A stretch of DNA of 64,000 nt from Dactylorhiza incarnata (lineage: Eukaryota; Streptophyta; Magnoliopsida; Asparagales; Orchidaceae): contig JAWHQI010000099.1 of assembly GCA_033032865.1 (NCBI GenBank), positions 6,527,501-6,591,500 of the forward strand. Direction: 5' to 3'. How positions within the stretch are numbered: the stretch's first letter is position 1; the number at the start of each line of letters is the position of its first letter. The notes under the pieces are model-generated. The model was not told the origin of the DNA. It saw only the letters and a list, made by a program, of their open reading frames with translations, and did no database searches. Below, piece by piece: positions 57,154 through 64,000 of this stretch. A program made the position numbers and the translations under genes.

Positions 57154-58857
57154 ATGCTGGTGGATGGCGCATCAGGCAAACACTCCTTCGGAGGAGGAGT
57201 GGTGTTGGTGAACTCCCAAGGCACCAGAATTGAGCAAGCAATCAACGTTCATTTCCCCCTCACCAATAATCAAGCTGAGTATGAGGCCATGATAGCAGGC
57301 CTCCGCCTAGCTCGCGAGTTGGGAGTACAAGACATGGAGGTCTCAATGGACTCCCTGGTAGTGGCTTCCCAGATCAAGGGGGAGTTCGAAGTCAAGGAGC
57401 CAACCCTCCAGCGGTACCTGGAAAAGGTCAAGGGGGTCATCGAGCAATTTCACACTTTCTCCATCAAGCACGTCCCGAGAGAGGAGAGCACCCAGGCGGA
57501 CCTTCTGGACAAGTTCGGTCCCTGGGCAGGGGGGACGGTGTCGGAACTCTTCCGGCCTTCTATAGAGGAGGGAGAGCTGATGGAGGTGGATCAGCAGGTG
57601 TCTTGGATGGATCCCTTCATCACTTTCTTGATGACAGGGAAGTTCCCCGAGGAGGGGATGGACAAGCGATGGCTCAGGTATAAGTCAGCATACTATTCCT
57701 TGCATGTAGGGGTGCTGTATCGCAAAACTCTCTCTGGTCTCCTAGTTCATTGTGTTTCGGAGGAGGAAGCCCCAAGGGTCCTAGAGGAGATTCACTCGGG
57801 GGAGTGTGGCAGTCACTCGGAAGGCAGGACCTTGGAGGGAAGGGTGTTGAGGCAGGGTTACTTCTGGCCCACCCTCAGCAAAGATGCGACCGAATTCTCT
57901 AAGAGGTGCTCCAAGTGTCAGCTCTACGTCCCTCTCCAGCTCCTTCCAGCTCAGAGGCTCTAGACAATCACAACCCCCTGGCCATTTGCGATATGGGGTA
58001 TGGATCTGGTGGGACCTTTCCCCCAGGCAAGCGGCCAAAGGAAGTTCCTATTGGTGATGATAGACTACTTCTCCAAATGGATCGAGGTAAAGGCGCTGGC
58101 TAAGGTAACGTCCCAGGTAGTGAGGAATTTTGTTTGGGGTGAAATAATTTGCAGGCATGGGCTCCCTCTAGCCATAGTCACGGACTATGGGCCATAGTTC
58201 GCCAGCGATGAGTTCGTCGGCTTCTGCACCCAACTCGGCATTGATCTTCGGTTCGCGTCAGTCCACCACCCTAGGAGTAATGGGCAAGTGGAAGAAACAA
58301 ACAAGATCATTGTGATCCTGCTGAAGAAGAAGGTCGAGAATCTTCGAGGGAACTGGGTAGACCAGTTACCTTCGGTCCTCTGGGCCCTGAGGACCACCCC
58401 AAACACGACCACAGGGGAGACTCCCTTCAGGATCTCTCACGGGTTCGAGGCTATCCTCCCAGTTGAATTTGAGGTAAAGTCACCTAGGGTGATCGCTGCA
58501 GGGGAAGGAGATGAAGAATGGCAAGCGGACAATGAAGAAGGGCAAAGGTTATCCTTGGAACTGGTGGAGGAGCTCCGAGACTTGGCCACTGTTCGATAGG
58601 AAGAAATCAAACGGCAGATGGCTCGGTATTTCGACAAGCATATACGGGTAAAGCATTTCCAGAAGGGGGATCTGGTCTTGAAGAAGGTCGATGCGGCCGG
58701 GAGAGGGGTCGCGGTAGGTAAGCTTAACCCCAACTGGGAGGGGCCATTTATTGTAAGTGAAGTGCTTAAGTCGGGCAGGTACCACCTCCGGGATGTGGAA
58801 GGGGTGCCTCTCGGCCAAGCCAGGAGTGGGGATGACTTGAAGCGATTCTACCCTTAA
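57154..58857 (+). pseudogene. E9 second RNase H (Tat-type) and integrase
   Basis: One frame runs from 57154 to a TAA at 58855, broken only by TAG codons at 57961, 58195 and 58597. The second RNase H has MLVDGASGKHSFGGGVVLV, NNQAEYEAMIAGLRLA and SMDSLVVASQI, the extra domain that defines the Tat group. Integrase follows: HHCC region (HSGECGSH, CSKCQ), core Asp in MDLVGPFP, second Asp in VTDYGP (usually DNG), and Glu in NGQVEETN. The C-terminus reads GDLVLKK and LNPNWEGPF. No chromodomain is seen. Confidence 0.9.
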
Positions 58858-58925
58858 GAAGTTTTTATCATTTCACCTATTGAATGTCTTATTTTCCGTA
58901 CGATAATCATAGTTATTTGGTAGAG

Positions 58926-59810
58926 GTGACAAGTTTCTCATGATGGATTGCCCCGGATGATTCCGCTGTCGGGCTCTCACTAGCCGGTGGGTCAGGTTGA
59001 TCTTGTGGAGAGGCTGACAAGGTTGGCAAGTTTCTCACGCTGGATTGCCCCGGATGATTCCGCTGCCGGGCTCTCACTAGCCAGTGGGTCAGGTTGATCT
59101 CGTGGAGAGGCTGGCAAGGTTGGCAAGTTTCTCATACTGGATTGCCCTAGATGAATCCGCTGCCAGGCTCTCACTAGTCGATGGGTCAGGTTGATCTCGC
59201 GGAGCGGCTGGCAAGGTTGGCAAGATTCTCATGCTGGATTGCCCCAGATGATTCCGCTATCGGGCTCTCACTAGCCGGTGGGTCAGGTTGGTCTCGCAGA
59301 GAGGCTGGCAAGTTTCTCATGCTGGATTGCCCCGGATGATTCCGCTGTCGGGCTCTCACTAGCCAGTGGGTCAGGTTGATCTCGCGGAGAGGCTGACAAG
59401 GTTGGCAAGTTTCTCAAGTTGGATTGCCCCAGATGATTCCGCTGCCGGGCTCTCACTAGCCGGTGGGTCAGGTTGATCTCGCGGAGAGGCTGGCAAGGTT
59501 GGCAAGTTTCTCATGTTGGATTGCCCCGGATGATTCTGTTGTCGGGCTCTCACTAGCTGGTGGGTCAGGTTGATCTCACGGAGAGGCTAGCAAGGTTGGC
59601 AAGTTTCTCATGTTGGATTGCCCCGGATGATTCCGCTACTGGGCTCTCACTAGCCGGTGGGTCAAGTTGATCTCGCAGAGAGGCTGGCAAGGTTGGCAAG
59701 ATTCTCATGCTGGATTTCCCCGGATGATTCTGTTGCCGGGCTCTCACTAGCTGGTGGGTCAGGTTGACCTCGCGGAGAGGCTGGCAAGGAGGCAAGTCTA
59801 TGGTTGGCAA
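58926..59810 (+). repeat. 97-bp tandem repeat array after E9 pol
   Basis: The landmark CGGATGATTCCGCT or a variant recurs at 58954, 59051, 59148, 59245, 59333, 59430, 59527, 59624 and 59721. The period is 97 bases except one 88-base unit lacking a GGTTGGC step. Nine copies are present. Tandem repeats in the 3' untranslated region are a known feature of Tat elements and a known source of plant satellites. Confidence 0.93.
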
Positions 59811-60572
59811 GTCTTTGATGCTGACCAGAGCCTTCTTGCTCGGCAAGAGGGGATGATCTCGTAAGAAAAGAGGAGTTGGGGTGAAAACTCACCCCACACG
59901 CTCTCGGCATGATGTACCAGGTAGAGCGCGATCGCTGACCCAAAGAGGTGGACCGATACCTGAGGGCAAGGAACAGGGCGGGGTCCTGTAAAAGGTAGTG
60001 CTCACAAAAGGCCGCGAGGGGTAGGAAAAGGTATCGCGCCTCACGAGATCAAGACGAAGGGTTTCAGAAATTGGCCCCGAGCAAACCTGTTGGCCACTCT
60101 CCTAGCAGGCAGGGCCGCGGGCCCGCTCAGTGGTGACTCGTAAAGAAGGCAAAATAAGAAAGAAGGGTCTTAAAGATAGGAAGTTAACATAGGGCAAAAA
60201 TAGATCCTAGGAGGGCGAGTAATGCCCAACGCAGGGGTCACTCATCGGCAAACAATACCAGCCGAGAATGGGACCCGGCCGGCGAATGCACGGCAAGAGC
60301 GTTGGGACCCAACACTGACTCCCGCAAAACCACCAACCCTAGCGAATGGTCATGGGGGTGTGGGAGTGGTGCGATCAATGAAGGGTCGGCATGGGCAAGA
60401 CAGCCTAGTTTCCTTTCACCATTCAGCGAAGCGGCCGAGGCGATCACACAACGTCATAGCGTCCTAAAGAGCCTAACGAAATGCGGAAGCAAAACGAAGA
60501 TGCAATAATTAACAAAAACAATCATAAAACAAGAAAGGGGAAAATAACCCCGAATATGTCCGACCAGAGTTC
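59811..60572. other. E9 spacer
   Basis: GC-rich sequence between the tandem array and the end of the antisense gene. I see no gene, RNA or repeat in it. Confidence 0.6.
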
Positions 60573-62282
60573 TCAAGAATCTTTAGGGCTACCGCCGGAA
60601 GAACCACCGCTTCCATCTGAACCCAGAAAGATCGCCTCATCTTTCGGCGGAAGGTCCTCGTCGTCCGGAAGAGGGATCGGGACGAAGATGTTGGGCACAA
60701 CCTGGTGCGCTAAAAGCATCTCGGCCCCTTATTTCAGGTACCCGCCGTCACGAAGCGCCCGCAGCGTATGCACCGCGGCGTCTTGAGTGCTCTCTTGCAT
60801 CAGCTCCTCGAACTATAAGTTGGAGTAAGAGTGGCTCTTGCTCCCTTCCCAGGGACCAGAGCTGAGCTTTCCTGCAAGCGCCGAACCTCAGCCTTTAGCT
60901 CCCGAGTTTCATCTTCAAGACCAACCACCTGTGCGCGAAGCATCTCGACACGGGTAGTGTCCTGCGGAAAGGAGAATAGTTAGAAAAATGCAAGGGGAAG
61001 CAATAACCTAAGCCCCCAGGGAAGATCCCGTACCTCCCGAGCCGGGTGACCGGAGAGGAGAGTCTCGGCGGCCTCCAACTTACCCTTCATCTCTAGGACC
61101 TCTGCAGAGGCACTCGCTCGACTCGCCTCCACCTCGCTGAGGCTCTGCGCGAGATTAATACTACGGTGAGAAGACATGTGCGCGAGTTCGAGCGCTCAAA
61201 GGAGAGCCCGCGCGGTCTCGTGGGCGAGTACCTGGGTGCTCTCGGAGTCAAATATCTCATCATCGTCCCGATCGTAGAGGGCGTATGCGAAGGCAAAGGC
61301 CTCACCGCTGGCGACATCAGTCTCGATCCACGGCGAGTGGAGGGTTGAAAGAGAAACCCTATTGTTATTCCTATCCCACTTAACGAGTGGAGTTCCTGTG
61401 GGATCCACGAATCTTTTGCCACTCGCAAAGTTTCGATGATCCCTCGGCAGGGGTGTCGAAGAAGTTCCCACGAGCGGAGCTGAGGTCACGGCCGGAGCAT
61501 TCGCCCCCGGAGCCTCACACGGGGCTTCTTTACCTTTTGAAGACAACGAAGCCTTATCCTTCATGGTATAGGAAGGTTTCGGCTTCTTAAACGAAGGGGC
61601 GGGAGAGGGCGCATCCGTTTTCCGCTTCTGGCCGCTGGACTTGGAGGAAGTTAAATCCTCCCGGCAGGCGTCGGCAGCAGCTCGCACAGATGACAGCGAA
61701 GGTCCTAGCGCCGTTCCAGTCGGGTGTGGAGGGTGAAGCTGGAGGTCACGGACACCTGCACTCGGAAGAGAACACTCAATGAACAATGCGAGAAGGGGGT
61801 GGGAAGGAACACAATCGTGTGAAGACCGCCCGAACTTAACCTCGCCTGGAGGGATTGGCGGAAGAGAATCTACGTTCCTTCGAAGACGGACAACGTCTAT
61901 CCCACGCTCCAGGATATATTAATGGATCTTGGCCTCGTGGCCTCCCAGCGTCGGGGGTCTAAAGGTCGACTCCTCCTCTTGCACCGGCGCGAAACGGACA
62001 TTGCCGAAGTTCCCACTAACAAACACAAAGCGGCGAATCCAGTCATGGTTCTTATTCGCGAGACCAGCAACCTTCAGCGGATTCTGACCCGAGAAGAAGT
62101 CTGTCCCGTGCTTCGCGTGAAAGGTAAAAAGCTTGCGAAAGACGGGCAGACTGAATTCTATCCCCTCTTCCCGCAAGTAGCAGGAGAACCCCACCAGCGT
62201 GGCGATGTAGTTCGGGTTAAGCTGGAAGGGAATGACTCCGAAGTAGCGGAGTGTTTGTCTAAGTTCCGACCAGATGGGGAGG
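60573..62282 (-). pseudogene. E9 antisense gene, putative gypsy-type transposon protein family
   Basis: On the minus strand the product begins, cut by E10, with LPIWSELRQTLRYFGVIPFQLNPNYIATLVGF and a NKNHDWIRRFVFVSGNF segment. This is the layout of the plant family called putative gypsy-type transposon (Pfam Transposase_28), found antisense downstream of pol in Grande-like Tat elements. A TAA at 61919 interrupts it. A Ser/Lys-rich middle (61786-61196), a TGA, then a coiled-coil-like segment (SLSEVEASRASASAEVLEMKGK) follow. A spliceable intron lies at 60963-61033, after which the coiled coil continues (VVGLEDETRELKAEVRRLQ). The acidic, Gly/Ser-rich end stops at 60573. Function of the family is unknown. 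Confidence 0.75.
60963..61033 (-). other. Spliceosomal intron in the E9 antisense gene
   Basis: On the minus strand CGGGAG|GTACGG opens a 71-base segment that ends TTCTAACTATTCTCCTTTCCGCAG|GAC. Donor, branch-point-like CTAAC, pyrimidine tract and acceptor are all consensus. Removing it keeps the reading frame and joins two halves of a coiled-coil-like region, while reading through meets a stop. Confidence 0.7.
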
Positions 62283-63991
62283 TGATAGTGCATTATTTAT
62301 AGTTATTTTTATATAGTATTTTAGTAGTAATTAATTAGTTTTTATATAATTTTAGTTTAACATATATCTAATTCGCTTTATTTTGTGTTTTCAGGTAATC
62401 TGGGGCTGCTAATAGCAAATTCAAGCTCACAGCCATGTTCAGGGGAAAGAATGGAACAAGTCTGCAAAAATCTTTCGTACACGCCCTCGGTCACGGCCAT
62501 GACCAAGGGCGTGACTTCAAGTCACGGCCATGACTCAACCCAGCCATCTTCCAGCTGCCTGATCATGCCGCCAGCCCAATTTAGTATTACACGCCCTCGG
62601 TCACGGCCATGACCAAGGGCGTGACATCAAGTCACGGCCATGACTCAACCCAGCCATCTTCCAGCTGTCAGAACACGCCGCCACATCATTTCCAGACTAC
62701 ACGCCCCAGGTCACGGGCATGACTCCATGTCACGGCCATGACCTAGGGGGTGACCCATCGCGCAACTGCCAGAATAACTCCAGATCGCGCCGTTTCCAGA
62801 CTCGGTCATGTCACGCCCTCTATCACGGGCGTGACTACATGTCACGGCCATGACCTAGGGGGTGACCATTCCCGCAACTGCCAGAATAACTCCAAATCGC
62901 GTCGTTTCCCGCCGTTTCCAGATTCGGTCAAGTCACGCCCTAGGTCACGGGGGTGACCGAGGCCGTGACCCGTCGAGATGATTAATTTTGGCGGTTTTTC
63001 TTCCCCAACGTTCCCGGGCTTTCAAGACGCAATTACGCAGCTTACACGCCCTTGGTCACGGGCGTGACCAAGGGCGTGACTCAGCAATTTTCTGCCTATA
63101 AAAGCCAGCTGCTGCCAAAGTGATGGGAATCCGATCCTAGCTTAGATTGGGTCATTTTTAGATTAGTTTTTTCAGCATTTTCTTATTGTATTTTCTTTAT
63201 GCAATTTACTTCTTATCTTGCACTTCTTAATTCTTAGTTTAGAATTTTATTTCTTGTATGTGTTATTCCTTTTCTTAGAAATAAAATTATTCTTCTTTTT
63301 AAATCATTTTTAACTATTTTTATAGCATTTGATCGGATGATTTCCTATGTTTTTATATTTCGTAATCTTTTATTTTTAGTTTGGATTTGGAAACTAAGAT
63401 TTACCGATGATTTGCAATTATTGGTTTCATATTTCTAGTGTATGAAAATCAAGTTTGATCCATATTTTAGTGTATCGAGAGATCCGTAAATACGGTAGAT
63501 CGCTCATCAGTAAAAAGAATTGTTTGCACTCCTCGAGAGAGGGTGATGAAATTCTTCCGGATTGGAGTCAAATCCAATAGTGGGGCTCACCGCATAAAGC
63601 AAGCTTAGGGGTTTCGACTGGCTGAGGGGTCTTAATCGATCAACCTAAGATTAGGTGGTAGTTCTCTCGAGAGAGGCTCTATCATATTTTGGGAACCTCC
63701 ACGGTCAAGTTTGTCTAAATCGATTTCTTTCGAATTCTAGATTTACGAAATATTTTACTTTAGAAGGATTCCCGATCAAATGTTTCTCTTTATTTAATTA
63801 TTTTCAAAACTTTATATTACTTCCGATAAAATAATATTAATTTGCGTGAGTAGAAGTAGTCAACAAACCCATGGAATATGACACTTGATATTTATTTGTT
63901 TTAAATATCCTATGCTATGAACGATAGGTGCTCTTGCCTATAGTTCGTAAAATTTGGAGAACATTATTTATATCCTAAATTTTAGCTATCA
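62283..63991 (+). repeat. E10: 5' LTR of another tRNA-Asp-type element, inserted in E9
   Basis: It starts TGATAGTGC and ends AGCTATCA (TGATA/TATCA inverted ends), followed by AGTTTTTGG, the start of the same spacer and primer site seen in E1 and E3. The internal region is outside the window. Layout resembles the E3 LTR: inverted motifs, a GTGAC...TTTTCTG stretch, a TATA box, then an A/T-rich R-U5. No gene is present in the 1.7 kb. Confidence 0.85.
62480..63104 (+). promoter_or_regulatory. E10 U3 hairpin array and TATA box
   Basis: CACGCCCTNGGTCA-N6-TGACCAAGGGCGTG hairpins occur at 62480-62513, 62590-62623 and 63045-63078. The last has a perfect 14-bp stem; the first two have a single C/A mismatch. 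Three more degenerate copies lie between 62700 and 62970. CTATAAAAG follows at 63096-63104, only 18 bases after the last hairpin. Confidence 0.8.
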
Positions 63992-64000
63992 AGTTTTTGG

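Larger units (their letters stand above)
52336..62282 (+). mobile_element. E9: Ty3/gypsy Tat-type retrotransposon, 3' end not in window
   Basis: It is inserted in E8 pol. A 5' LTR, gag, protease, RT, RNase H, a second RNase H, integrase, a 97-bp tandem array and an antisense gene follow in order. The dual RNase H and the long 3' region with tandem repeats and an antisense ORF are hallmarks of the Tat group (Tat, Grande, Ogre, RIRE2-like). E10 interrupts it at 62283. Confidence 0.88.

Noticed and set aside
58926..59810. CRISPR-like array
   Set aside because: Repeats are contiguous 97-bp tandem units without spacers, in a plant retrotransposon.

Overview
The window is plant nuclear DNA with no host gene that I can support. 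It consists almost entirely of LTR retrotransposons nested inside one another, as in heterochromatic or intergenic DNA of a large angiosperm genome. The evidence is plant Ty1/copia and Ty3/gypsy protein motifs, primer-binding sites matching plant tRNA-Asp and initiator tRNA-Met, polypurine tracts, paired LTRs and target-site duplications (TSDs). I cannot name the species. I call the elements E1 to E10.

Layout. E8, a SIRE-type copia element on the minus strand (48039-52335), is the oldest layer. E1, a non-autonomous element with a tRNA-Asp primer site and a small zinc-knuckle ORF, sits in the LTR of E8. Its 5' LTR ends at 185 and its 3' LTR ends at 48038. E1 is interrupted by five insertions: E2, a copia element (962-7588); E3, a second copy of the E1 type (9315-15268); E4, a 790-bp composite carrying a 5S-rRNA-derived segment and a 396-bp near-perfect palindrome (15804-16593); E5, a 14-kb Ty3/gypsy chromovirus on the minus strand (16883-30970); and E6, a SIRE-type copia complex with three LTRs and an env-like gene (34314-47006). 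Just before E6 lies a local tandem duplication enclosing a gypsy remnant, E7 (32043-33527). E9, a Tat-type gypsy element with two RNase H domains, a 97-bp tandem array and an antisense gene (52336-62282), is inserted in the pol gene of E8. E9 is itself interrupted by E10, whose 5' LTR (62283-63991) runs to the window end.

How the parts work. E2, E5, E6 and E9 each encode gag-protease-integrase-RT/RNase H polyproteins, all broken by stops, frameshifts or deletions. E1 and E3 encode only a zinc-knuckle protein and would need enzymes supplied in trans. E6 and E8 carry an extra env-like ORF behind an apparent internal promoter.

The most unusual features are: (1) composite E4, where a 5S-bearing unit and a palindromic tRNA-like unit share one TSD; (2) the U3 of most LTR families here, which carries a family-specific array of CpG-containing inverted motifs upstream of TATA, most regular in E6 (four 110-bp units, each with two phased 29-nt inverted modules); and (3) reuse of that LTR motif in a 20-bp array upstream of a TATA box before the env-like ORF, with a parallel arrangement in E8.
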